Positions 25,593-33,279 of a DNA stretch of 40,478 nucleotides are shown here, in pieces. The position numbers were made by a program, and so were the translations under genes. Position 1 is the first letter of the stretch, and every line of letters begins with the position of its first letter. The notes under the pieces are model-generated. The model was not told the DNA's origin, made no database searches, and worked only from the letters and a program-made list of their open reading frames with translations. Origin of the DNA: an uncultured Caulobacteraceae bacterium (GTDB lineage Bacteria > Pseudomonadota > Alphaproteobacteria > Caulobacterales > Caulobacteraceae); contig CAIQJF010000013.1 of assembly GCA_903872075.1 (NCBI GenBank), forward strand, positions 1-40,478, written 5' to 3'.

Positions 25593-27096
25593 GGGATTCT
25601 TTCGGAACGGACACGGCGGCCAGGGGGTCTGAGATGACCTCACCTGTCCAAAGATGCAGGGCGGCGTAGGCGCGCCACGGCCGCCAGGCCTCGGCCCGGG
25701 CCTGGAGGGCCGCCGCGGCCGGGCGGGCGCCATCAGGTCCGGCCATGGCGCGCATCAGCCCGATGTCGCCCACGGGGAAGGCGTCGGGCTCGCGAAGCTG
25801 GCGCATGGCGATGTATTGCGCTGTCCATTCGCCGATCCCCGGCAGGGCTTTCAGCCGGGCGATGGCGCCGGCGAGGTCGGCCCGGGGCTCGAACAGGGCC
25901 GGATCCGCCGCGGCGGTGCGGGCGAGCGACTGCAGGGAGGCCGAGCGCGCCCGGGGCATGGGCAGGATCGACAGGTCCGCCGCGGCCAGGCGTTCGGCGG
26001 AGGGGAAGATGTGGGTGAGGCCCGGAATCACCCCGGCGAGGCCGTCTGGCAGCGGCTCACCCCAGTCGCGGACAATCCGCGCCGCCAGGTTCGTGGCCGC
26101 CGTGACGGTAATCTGCTGGCCGAGGATGGCCCGCACCGCCAGTTCGAACCCGTCCCAGGCGCCCGGAACGCGCAAGCCCGGCCGCGCAGCCACACGGGGC
26201 GCCAGCGCCGGGTCGAGGCTCAGATGGTCGGCGATCGCCTGCGGATCGGCGGTGAGATCGAACACCCGCCGCACCCGGGCGATGATCGCCGGCAGGGCCG
26301 CCAGGCGCGGGAAACGCACCGTGACCGAGAGCCGGTCCCGGCCCGGGACGGGCGAGACGCACAGCAGGCCGCGATGCTCGCCGATGGCGATGGTGCGGGC
26401 GTAGAGCTTCGGCGAAACGACCTCGACGCCGATGATCGCCCGCAGGGCCAGGAAGCCCGTGAGGGCCTCCCAGTCGTAGGGACCGCGATAGGCGAGATCG
26501 AGACGCACCCCATCCTCGCCGGCGGGCGCCTCGCCGCTGAGGCGGCGCAGGGCCGCGGGCGGGCGGGCGTAGAGGCTTTGGAACGTCTCGTTGAAGCGCC
26601 GCACGCTGCCGAAGCCGGACGCCAGGGCGACCTCGGTCATCGGCAAGCGCGTCTGGTGGATGAGCTGTTTGGCGAGCAGGACGCGCCGGGTCTGGGCCAC
26701 GGCGATCGGCGAGGCGCCCAGATGCTGGCGGAACAGGCGGCGCAGCTGCCGCTCTCCCATCCCGAGGCGCGCGGCGAGGCCGTCCACATCCTCATTGTCC
26801 AGCGCCCCGGCCTCAATCATCGCCAGGGCCCGGGAGACGGTGTTGGAGGTTCCCCGCCAGGCGCCGAGGTCGGGCGACGACTCCGGCCGACAGCGCAGGC
26901 ACGGCCGGAAGCCGGCCGCCTGGGCGGCCGCGGCGCTGGGGTAGAAGTTCACGTTCGCCTGTTTGGGCGTCCGCGCCGGACAGATCGGACGGCAGTAGAT
27001 GCCCGTTGTCTTCACGCCCACGAACAGCCGGCCGTCGAACCGGGAATCGCGGGTGGAGAGGGCGCGATAGCAGGCGTCGTGGTCGAGGAGGTTCAT
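25573..27096 (-). CDS. alkA: Ada regulator-type / AlkA 3-methyladenine glycosylase fusion
   Basis: A 507-residue protein of three parts. Residues 1-75 are the Ada metal-binding domain with the zinc cysteines C35, C39, C66 and C69, each three less than E. coli C38, C42, C69 and C72. C35 is the expected methyl acceptor from DNA phosphotriesters. Residues 85-185 are an AraC-type HTH (ERQLRRLFRQHLGASPIAV). Residues 195-490 are AlkA: an N-terminal sheet domain, then HhH-GPD with LPGIGEWTAQYIAMR and the catalytic Asp in FPVGDIGLMRAM. It should sense methylation, activate transcription and excise alkylated bases. The ogt gene overlaps its end. Confidence 0.92.
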   Translation of the reverse strand: MNLLDHDACYRALSTRDSRFDGRLFVGVKTTGIYCRPICPARTPKQANVNFYPSAAAAQAAGFRPCLRCRPESSPDLGAWRGTSNTVSRALAMIEAGALDNEDVDGLAARLGMGERQLRRLFRQHLGASPIAVAQTRRVLLAKQLIHQTRLPMTEVALASGFGSVRRFNETFQSLYARPPAALRRLSGEAPAGEDGVRLDLAYRGPYDWEALTGFLALRAIIGVEVVSPKLYARTIAIGEHRGLLCVSPVPGRDRLSVTVRFPRLAALPAIIARVRRVFDLTADPQAIADHLSLDPALAPRVAARPGLRVPGAWDGFELAVRAILGQQITVTAATNLAARIVRDWGEPLPDGLAGVIPGLTHIFPSAERLAAADLSILPMPRARSASLQSLARTAAADPALFEPRADLAGAIARLKALPGIGEWTAQYIAMRQLREPDAFPVGDIGLMRAMAGPDGARPAAAALQARAEAWRPWRAYAALHLWTGEVISDPLAAVSVPKESHDRHAA

Positions 27097-27152
27097 GCCG
27101 CGATGATGGACGCGGCCGGGGGTCCTGTCTCGCGGTTTTCGGACTCTATGGG

Positions 27153-28199
27153 TCAGCCCTGATCCCGGGCGGCGGGGATCGCGTCGGCGCGGGCGCGGAC
27201 AGCGAGCGCGACAGGCTCGGCGGCCAGGGCGTCAGCGCCGGCGGCATAGACGGCGGCGAGCACCCGGCGCGCGTCGCCCGGCCGCAAGGGCGGCGGCGGG
27301 AATGCCGGCGCGGCGGGCGCCCAGGCCTGGACGGCAAGGCCGGCGGCGTGAGCGCGGGCGACGAGTTCGGTCGCCGGAAGCGTCTTGGGCGTCGCCAGAT
27401 CGACAAGCGCCGTCGGCGGCACGGCGATCGCCTCGGCGACGGCGCGGATCGCGGTCAATCGGCCGAGATCGGCGCCCGACGGCCCCTGCCCGTCTGCGTC
27501 GAGGCGAAGAATCCGCCGGGCGCGGGTCAGCCCCCCCACGGTCCTCAGCGCGGCCTCGTCGGCGCTGGCGACGGTCATGGCCGCGGCGGCGTAGTCGTAG
27601 CCGGCCGCATGGATCGCCGCCGCGAGGCGAGGCTCCACGGCCAGGTCGAGGCTCGCGAAATAGGCCGGCCGCACCATACCCGCCTGTATCCCGATGACTC
27701 TCGCGGTGCGGGTGCTGCCCGCCCGGGCGATGGCGACCACCTCGTCGAAGGTCAGGATCGCGGCCGGTTCCGCCTGCGGACCGCGCCGCTTCGGCGGCGG
27801 CGCCCCCGCCAGGGTCAGACTCTTCAGCTCAGGGAGGGTGAAGGCCTCGGCGAACCACCCGGCGCGCTCCTTGCCGTCCACGAATTGGGTCTGACGTCGA
27901 TCGCTGAAGGGCGCGCGGGTCGCGACATCGGTGAACGTCGACAGCTCCCGGTCCCCCGCCGCCACCAGCGTCCCGTCCTTGCAGGGCGCGAAATCCACCG
28001 CGAGGATATCCGCGCCGTCGCGGATGGCCGCCTCATAGGCGGCGCGCGACCGGGCTGGCGCGTCCCCCACCGCGACTCCCGAGGCGATCACCAGCGGAAC
28101 CCGCGGCAGGGCCCTGGCCACATCTGCAAGCCCCCAGACAGCGGGGGCGGCGAGCCCCAGGGCGGCGAAGCGGCGGCGGGTGAGCGTCGGAGACGGCAT
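27153..28199 (-). CDS. GlpQ-like glycerophosphodiesterase-family protein, catalytic residues missing
   Basis: A 348-residue protein with a Tat-like signal (TRRRFAALGLAAPA) and a TIM-barrel sequence of the glycerophosphodiester phosphodiesterase family. The family outline is easy to follow: AAYEAAIRDGADILAVDF, CKDGTLVAAGD, STFTDVATRAPF, FTLPELKSL. But the active-site positions are altered. The HRG triplet reads ASG (39-41), the Glu of the E-x-D metal motif is A67 (D69 remains), and the HD pair is G82-D83. It is probably inactive or does something else, such as binding. ATG at 28199 has AAGGTGAGG just upstream. It follows the unrelated permease divergently. Confidence 0.75.
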   Translation of the reverse strand: MPSPTLTRRRFAALGLAAPAVWGLADVARALPRVPLVIASGVAVGDAPARSRAAYEAAIRDGADILAVDFAPCKDGTLVAAGDRELSTFTDVATRAPFSDRRQTQFVDGKERAGWFAEAFTLPELKSLTLAGAPPPKRRGPQAEPAAILTFDEVVAIARAGSTRTARVIGIQAGMVRPAYFASLDLAVEPRLAAAIHAAGYDYAAAAMTVASADEAALRTVGGLTRARRILRLDADGQGPSGADLGRLTAIRAVAEAIAVPPTALVDLATPKTLPATELVARAHAAGLAVQAWAPAAPAFPPPPLRPGDARRVLAAVYAAGADALAAEPVALAVRARADAIPAARDQG

Positions 28200-28258
28200 G
28201 GCCCTCACCTTAACCGCCCTGGCGATCCAGCCCAATCGGCCACCGGCGGGCCCCAATG

Positions 28259-28283
28259 AAAAAACCGCCGGCATGCGGCCGGC
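28259..28283 (-). terminator. Terminator-like hairpin upstream of the GlpQ-like gene
   Basis: Minus strand reads GCCGGC-CGCAT-GCCGGC, two G residues, then six T residues (28264-28259). It would end leftward transcripts. It lies 60 bases before the GlpQ-like start, so it is either a stop for antisense transcripts crossing the permease gene or an attenuator in the leader of the GlpQ-like gene. Confidence 0.5.
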
Positions 28284-28342
28284 TGTGTGTAGGATCAGCT
28301 CCTGGCGCCGCGGGGGGCGCCGCGATCGAGGCGCCATCGACC

Positions 28343-29242
28343 ATGGTTGTAGCTATCTTGCTCGGCGCCCTGGCGATCATGGCCCTCACCTATATCGTCG
28401 TCCTTGGTCAGGCGGCTGTGCGACTGGGTCAGCTCAAACCCCACTTCGAAGGCATGGCGCTCGGCGCCGTCACCAACTTCTTCGACACGCTCGGGATCGG
28501 CTCCTTCGCCCCGACCACGGCCTGGCTGAAGCTGCGCCGCCTCGCGCCCGACAGCTACATCCCCACGATCCTCAACGCCGGCCACGGCCTGCCGACGATC
28601 GTCGAGGCGCTGATCTTCATCAACCTTGTCAAGGTCGACCCCTGGCTTCTCGCAGGGGCAATCAGCGCCTCGGTGCTCGGCGCCGTCGTCGGTGCGCCGA
28701 TCGTGGTCAGGCTGCCCATCCGCGCGGTGCAGGCCGTCGTGGGCGTCGCCCTGATCATCGCGGCGATCCTCTACATCCTGGGCAATCTGAACCTGATGCC
28801 CAGCGGCGGCGTGGCGCTGGGATTGCCGCCGCTGCTCTTCGCCATCGCCATCCCGGCCTATTTCGTGTTCGGGGCGCTGATGACCTGCGGGATCGGCCTC
28901 TACGCCCCGTCCCTGGTGATGCTGAGCCTGATGGGCATGGACCCCAAGGCTTCCCTTCCGATCATGATGGGCGCCTGCGCGTTTCTGATGCCGGTGAGCG
29001 GCGCGCGGTTCCTGCGCTCGGAGCGCATCGACATCCGCCTGGTGATCGGCATCGCCGCAGGCGGCATCCCGGCCGTACTGGTCGCGGCGCTACTGGTGAA
29101 GTCCCTGCCGCTGACGGCGCTGCGCTGGGGCGTCGTGGCTGTGGTGCTTTACGCTGCGGCGATCCTGTTGCGGTCGGCGGTCAAGCCGGGGCTTCCCGAC
29201 CCGGAGGCCGATGCGGAGGCCGAAGCCGCCGGCTCGCTCTGA
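28343..29242 (+). CDS. TSUP-family (TauE/SafE-like) membrane permease
   Basis: A 299-residue polytopic membrane protein with about eight hydrophobic segments in two related halves. Each half opens with a short conserved run: GAVTNFFDTLGIGSFAPTTA near residue 40 and FGALMTCGIGLYAPSLVML near residue 178. That internal repeat is the hallmark of sulfite/organosulfonate exporters of the TSUP type. Substrate is unknown. ATG at 28343 is preferred to the in-frame ATG at 28256, which would translate through the hairpin above. It ends one base from the convergent small membrane-protein gene. Confidence 0.8.
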   Translation: MVVAILLGALAIMALTYIVVLGQAAVRLGQLKPHFEGMALGAVTNFFDTLGIGSFAPTTAWLKLRRLAPDSYIPTILNAGHGLPTIVEALIFINLVKVDPWLLAGAISASVLGAVVGAPIVVRLPIRAVQAVVGVALIIAAILYILGNLNLMPSGGVALGLPPLLFAIAIPAYFVFGALMTCGIGLYAPSLVMLSLMGMDPKASLPIMMGACAFLMPVSGARFLRSERIDIRLVIGIAAGGIPAVLVAALLVKSLPLTALRWGVVAVVLYAAAILLRSAVKPGLPDPEADAEAEAAGSL

Positions 29243-29243
29243 C

Positions 29244-29594
29244 TCAATCCACCGCCGCCGTTTCCGGCGCGGCGGTCTTCGGCTTGGCCGGTTCCAACAG
29301 GTTGAACTTGCGCAGAACCGCCAGCTTCAGGCGGAAGACCACGGCCGAGACCGCCACCAGGATCACGCCTTGAACCAGGAAGAGCACGATATGGGGCGCG
29401 GAGAACAGGTTCTCCGGCGCGTAGTTGTTGCCCATCTCGACGCCGAAGGTGACCACCGCCACCAGGACGCCGGCGATGAGCACCGTGCGGTACCGCTTCA
29501 GGATCAGGGGCAGGACCAGCATCGACTCGAGCAACGGTTCATTGCGGATGAGGGTGTCCAAAACGATGGACAGCACTTTCATCGGATCTTCCAT
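29244..29594 (-). CDS. Small membrane protein of unknown function
   Basis: A 116-residue protein I cannot place in a family. It has an N-terminal amphipathic part (MKVLSIVLDTLIRNEPLLE), two strong hydrophobic segments (near residues 38-55 and 70-92), a short polar loop GNNYAPENLFSAPH between them, and a Lys/Pro/Ala-rich tail. Start is ATG at 29594, with AGGAGG 11 bases upstream; ATG at 29582 is possible. It is divergent from bchE, and the FNR/FixK palindrome lies between the two, so it may respond to oxygen as well. Confidence 0.7.
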   Translation of the reverse strand: MEDPMKVLSIVLDTLIRNEPLLESMLVLPLILKRYRTVLIAGVLVAVVTFGVEMGNNYAPENLFSAPHIVLFLVQGVILVAVSAVVFRLKLAVLRKFNLLEPAKPKTAAPETAAVD

Positions 29595-29652
29595 GATCGG
29601 CCATTCCTCCTCTAAGCGGCCGCCAGATGACGCCGCTGCGCCGTTCCGCCGC

Positions 29653-29666
29653 TTGATCCAGATCAA
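29653..29666. promoter_or_regulatory. FNR/FixK-type box between the membrane gene and bchE
   Basis: TTGATCCAGATCAA is a perfect TTGAT-N4-ATCAA palindrome, the consensus of FNR, FnrL and FixK regulators. Its centre is 60 bases before the bchE ATG. If bchE is activated in the usual -41.5 position, transcription would begin near 29701. It may also act on the divergent gene at 29594. Confidence 0.8.
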
Positions 29667-29684
29667 GGCCGAGGCGCCGGCGGC

Positions 29685-29702
29685 TGTCAACCTGACTGGA
29701 CA
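29685..29702. promoter_or_regulatory. PpsR/CrtJ-type box at bchE
   Basis: TGTCAACCTGACTGGACA fits TGT-N12-ACA, the site of the aerobic photosynthesis repressor PpsR (CrtJ). It ends 17 bases before the bchE ATG and would cover the predicted transcription start. A six-base pattern can occur by chance, but the place fits. Confidence 0.5.
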
Positions 29703-29719
29703 GACGGGGAGGCCTGACG

Positions 29720-31369
29720 ATGCGCATCCTGCTCATCCATCCGAACTACCATTCCGGCGGCGCAGAGATCGCCGGCAACTGGCCGCCCGCCTGGGCCGCC
29801 TACCTCGCCGGCTCGCTGAAGGGCGCAGGCTACGAAGACGTCCGTTTCATCGACGCCATGACCAACGACATCTCCGACGACGCCCTGAGGGCGATCCTGG
29901 CGGCGGAGAAGCCGGACATCGTCGGGGCGACGGCCATCACCCCCTCGATCTACAAGGCCGAGCGGGTCCTGCAGATGGTCCAGGAGATCCATCCGGAGGC
30001 GTTGACCGTGCTGGGCGGCATCCACGCCACCTTCATGTACCAGCAGGTGCTGACCGAGGCGCCCTGGATCGACGTCATCGCCCGTGGCGAGGGCGAGGAG
30101 ATTCTGGTCGATCTGGTGAAGACCGTCGACGAGGGCCGCTGGCCGCACGACCGCGATCAGGTCAAGGGCATCGCCTATACCGACCGCACCGGCGAGACCG
30201 CCCAGATCGTCGCCACGGCCGCCGCGCCGACGGTGAAGGACCTGGACTCCATCCAGGCCGACTGGGGCATCCTGGAGTGGGACAAGTACAAATACATTCC
30301 GTTGAACCGGAAGGTCGCCATCCCCAACATGGCCCGGGGTTGCCCCTTCACCTGCTCGTTCTGCTCGCAGTGGAAGTTCTGGCGCGACTACCGCATCCGC
30401 GACCCCAAGAAGGTGGTCGACGAGATCGAGGGCCTGTTCAAGACCTATGACGTGCGCTTCTTCATCCTCGCCGACGAAGAGCCGACAATCAATCGCAAGA
30501 AGTTCGTGCAGTTCTGCGAGGAGTTGATCGCCCGCGGTCTGCCCGAACATGTGCAGTGGGGGATCAACACCCGCGTCACCGACATCCTGCGCGACGAGGC
30601 CCTGCTGCCGCTCTACCGCAAGGCCGGCCTGATCCACGTCTCCCTGGGCACCGAGGCGGCGGCGCAGATGAAGCTCGACCGCTTCAACAAGGAGACCAAG
30701 GTCGCCGACAACAAGAAGGCCATCCGCCTGCTGCGCGAGGCCGGAATCGTGGTGGAGGCCCAGTTCATCGTCGGTCTGGAGAACGAGACGGCCGAGACCC
30801 TGGAAGAGACCTACCGCATGGCCATGGACTGGAAGCCGGACCTGGCCAACTGGTCGATGTACACGCCCTGGCCCTTCACCAACCTGTTCAAGGAGCTGAG
30901 CGACAAGGTCGAGGTGTTCGATTTCGACAAGTACAATTTCGTCACCCCGATCATCAAGCCGGCGGCCATGGAGCGCGGTGAGCTGCTCGACCGGGTGATG
31001 AACAACTATCGCCGGTTCTACATGTTCAAGGCCTTCTTCTCCTATCCCTGGTCGGGGACGGGCCTGAGGCGACGCTATCTGCTGGGCTGTCTGTACGCCT
31101 TCCTGAAGTCGGGCTTCGAGCGGAAGTTCTACGACCTGGGCAAGGTCGGCTACTGGGGCCCGCAGTCGAAGAAGAGCGTGGATTTCCACTTCGACTCGCG
31201 CGGCGACGCCGCCCCGGCGCCAGCCGGCATGGCTGACTGGAAGGTGCTGGCCGACAACACCCGCAAGGCCAAGGCGCGGGAGAAGCCGCCGGCCTCCACC
31301 GTCGCGGCCTGTTCGCACGAACATGCCGGAGACGACCTGCATGAACCCGCCGAACACCATCACGCTTGA
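29720..31369 (+). CDS. bchE: Anaerobic Mg-protoporphyrin IX monomethyl ester cyclase
   Basis: Oxygen-independent cyclase that makes the fifth ring of bacteriochlorophyll from Mg-protoporphyrin monomethyl ester, taking oxygen from water. The 549-residue radical-SAM protein opens [20 protein letters not shown], the BchE opening. An N-terminal cobalamin-binding-type domain follows to about residue 150 ([16 protein letters not shown]). The 4Fe-4S cluster cysteines C208, C212 and C215 sit in [12 protein letters not shown]. The family DUF4070-like C-terminal part follows, and the tail is rich in His/Glu. GGGGAGG lies before ATG 29720. The cluster is oxygen-labile, matching the FNR-type box upstream. 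bchJ overlaps its end. Confidence 0.93.
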   Translation: MRILLIHPNYHSGGAEIAGNWPPAWAAYLAGSLKGAGYEDVRFIDAMTNDISDDALRAILAAEKPDIVGATAITPSIYKAERVLQMVQEIHPEALTVLGGIHATFMYQQVLTEAPWIDVIARGEGEEILVDLVKTVDEGRWPHDRDQVKGIAYTDRTGETAQIVATAAAPTVKDLDSIQADWGILEWDKYKYIPLNRKVAIPNMARGCPFTCSFCSQWKFWRDYRIRDPKKVVDEIEGLFKTYDVRFFILADEEPTINRKKFVQFCEELIARGLPEHVQWGINTRVTDILRDEALLPLYRKAGLIHVSLGTEAAAQMKLDRFNKETKVADNKKAIRLLREAGIVVEAQFIVGLENETAETLEETYRMAMDWKPDLANWSMYTPWPFTNLFKELSDKVEVFDFDKYNFVTPIIKPAAMERGELLDRVMNNYRRFYMFKAFFSYPWSGTGLRRRYLLGCLYAFLKSGFERKFYDLGKVGYWGPQSKKSVDFHFDSRGDAAPAPAGMADWKVLADNTRKAKAREKPPASTVAACSHEHAGDDLHEPAEHHHA

Positions 31370-31955
31370 AGCGCCGGCCCGGATCGGCCCCAACGCCGTC
31401 CTGCAGCTGATCGCGACGCTGAAGTCGCGGGGGTTCGGGCGGCGTGTGGAAAGCCTGTTCGCGGCCGCCGCGGTCCCGGACTGGTTGATGTCCCCGCCCG
31501 TCGACATGATCGATGAGACCGGTGTCGCGCGGCTTCACCGGACCGTCCGCGGCGCGCTGACCGAGGAGGACGCCCAGGACGTGATGGCCGAGGCGGGGCG
31601 GCGGACAGCGGACTATCTGCTGGCCAACCGCATTCCCAAGCCCGCTCAGACCCTGCTCAGGTTTCTCCCCGCCCGCCTGGCGGCGGAGATCCTGGTGCGG
31701 GCGATCCGCGCCAACGCCTGGACGTTCGCGGGCTCGGCCAGGTTCACGGCCAAAGCCGGTTCGCCCACCGTCTTCACCCTGCAAGGCAATCCCCTGTGCA
31801 GCGGCGAGATCGCCGCCGCGCCCGTCTGCGCCTGGCACGCGGCGGTGTTCGAGCGGCTGTTCCAGGTTCTGGTCTCACCCCGCTGCCGGGCGCGGGAGAC
31901 CCATTGCGAGGCGGCGGGCGATCCGTTCTGCCGCTTCGAGGTCGCCTGGCGGTGA
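31341..31955 (+). CDS. bchJ: BchJ, bacteriochlorophyll synthesis V4R-domain protein
   Basis: A 204-residue protein of the BchJ family. It has an N-terminal helical part ([20 protein letters not shown]) and a C-terminal V4R (4-vinyl reductase) domain ending [23 protein letters not shown], where the conserved cysteines and histidine lie. BchJ was first named an 8-vinyl reductase; later work makes it more likely a helper or carrier for chlorophyllide intermediates, so the exact role is open. ATG at 31341 lies 29 bases inside bchE behind GGAGA at the right distance, so the two are cotranslated. The bchE-bchJ order is conserved in purple bacteria. Confidence 0.87.
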   Translation: MNPPNTITLEAPARIGPNAVLQLIATLKSRGFGRRVESLFAAAAVPDWLMSPPVDMIDETGVARLHRTVRGALTEEDAQDVMAEAGRRTADYLLANRIPKPAQTLLRFLPARLAAEILVRAIRANAWTFAGSARFTAKAGSPTVFTLQGNPLCSGEIAAAPVCAWHAAVFERLFQVLVSPRCRARETHCEAAGDPFCRFEVAWR

Positions 31956-31987
31956 ACGCCCCGTCCTAACCGTTTGACCGAGCCGAG

Positions 31988-33199
31988 CTAGTGACGCTCG
32001 CCCTGCGGGCCGCCGCCGGGGTGACCGCCCTCGGGACGACCACCGCCCTGCTGACCGCCGCCCGCCGGGCCACGCTGCTGAGGCTGCGGCCGCTGTTGCT
32101 GCGGCTGGGCTCTTTGTTGCGGCTGCGGGCGCTCCACGGGCTGGGCCCGTTGTTGGGGCTGCGGCCTTTGCTGCGGTTGGGGGCGTTGCTGCGGCGCCAT
32201 CCGTTGCTCGGGCCGCGCCCTTTGCTGGGGCTGCGCGCGTTCGGCGGGCTGCGGCCGGGACATCTGCGGGGCGGCTTGGTGAGTCGGCGCGGACTGACGG
32301 TAGGCCTGAGCGGCGTCGGGCCGGGGAGCCTGGGGCGCATGACGCACCTGAGCGGCGGGGCCGCCGCCGCGATAGACCGTGGCGTTCGGCTGCTGAGCGG
32401 GACCGCGTTGCGGACCGGCCTGTTGCACATGTGCGGGCTGACGCCCCTGAAGCGCCGCCGCGGGACGGACGGGCGTCGCCGTCGCCGCGCGCGGGAAGGC
32501 GCCGGGGCGCGAGACGCCGAGCACCGGCGGCGTTCCATGGTTCATCTTGGCCTGGAAGTTCGGCTGGGCGCGGGCGGCGCGGATGTGGGTCTGCTGGGCG
32601 GGCGTGGCCGCGATGTGAGCGCCCCGTACGGGCGCTAGCTGAGCGGCCGACGGATGGTACTGCACCCCGCCAGGGCCGCCGTTGTAGCTGGCGCGCCCGC
32701 CGCCGACGCCCTGATAGGCCGGCCGGCTGTAGGTGTTGGCCATGCGCACGCCGGAGAAGTTATTCACCGACTGGTTGTAGAACAGCCGCCCGCGGCGCCA
32801 TTCGCCGCCGTCGTAACCATGGCCACCGTAGCCGTAGCCGTAGTTGACGCCGCCATAGTAGCCGACGCTGGAGCCCCAGTAGCCGGCGGAGAACAGATAG
32901 GCGCCGTCGTTCCAGGCCCAGTAGCCTGGCGTCCAGAGGTAGCCGACACGCGGCGGCCGGACCCATGTGCCCGGCACCCAGTAGTAGTCGCCATAGCCCG
33001 GATCCCAGGCCCAGTAGCCAGGGGTCCAGATGTAGCCGTAGGCCGGAATCCGCGGCTGATAGTAGGCGGGCAGCATGGGCGGGGCGAAACCCACGCGGAT
33101 GCCGATACTGATCTGCGCCTGCGCAGCGGTCGGCGCGATGGCCGACACGGCGCCCAGCCCCAGCACGAGGGCCAGGGCCGTGGATTGCAGGAATCTCAT
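31988..33199 (-). CDS. YXWGXW-repeat protein with Pro/Gln/Arg-rich tail
   Basis: A 403-residue exported protein. Signal peptide is residues 1-29 (ending AAQAQ). Residues 45-115 carry tandem repeats of the WTPGYWAWDPGYGDYYWVPG kind, the YXWGXW (WXXGXW) repeat of envelope proteins. A Gly/Tyr-rich stretch follows (VGYYGGVNYGYGYGGHGY). From about residue 290 the chain is low-complexity, with repeated QPQQRA/RPQPQQR units and a GGG-rich end, strongly basic. Such repeats probably stack as short beta strands; function is unknown. It faces bchJ convergently (32-base gap) and has no visible tie to pigment synthesis. Confidence 0.83.
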   Translation of the reverse strand: MRFLQSTALALVLGLGAVSAIAPTAAQAQISIGIRVGFAPPMLPAYYQPRIPAYGYIWTPGYWAWDPGYGDYYWVPGTWVRPPRVGYLWTPGYWAWNDGAYLFSAGYWGSSVGYYGGVNYGYGYGGHGYDGGEWRRGRLFYNQSVNNFSGVRMANTYSRPAYQGVGGGRASYNGGPGGVQYHPSAAQLAPVRGAHIAATPAQQTHIRAARAQPNFQAKMNHGTPPVLGVSRPGAFPRAATATPVRPAAALQGRQPAHVQQAGPQRGPAQQPNATVYRGGGPAAQVRHAPQAPRPDAAQAYRQSAPTHQAAPQMSRPQPAERAQPQQRARPEQRMAPQQRPQPQQRPQPQQRAQPVERPQPQQRAQPQQQRPQPQQRGPAGGGQQGGGRPEGGHPGGGPQGERH

Positions 33200-33279
33200 A
33201 GGGATGGGTCCAATCGCTGGACGAGAGCCGGCGGATCAAAAGGCGCCGGATCGACCCCACCCTAACGTAGTGTGCGCCC

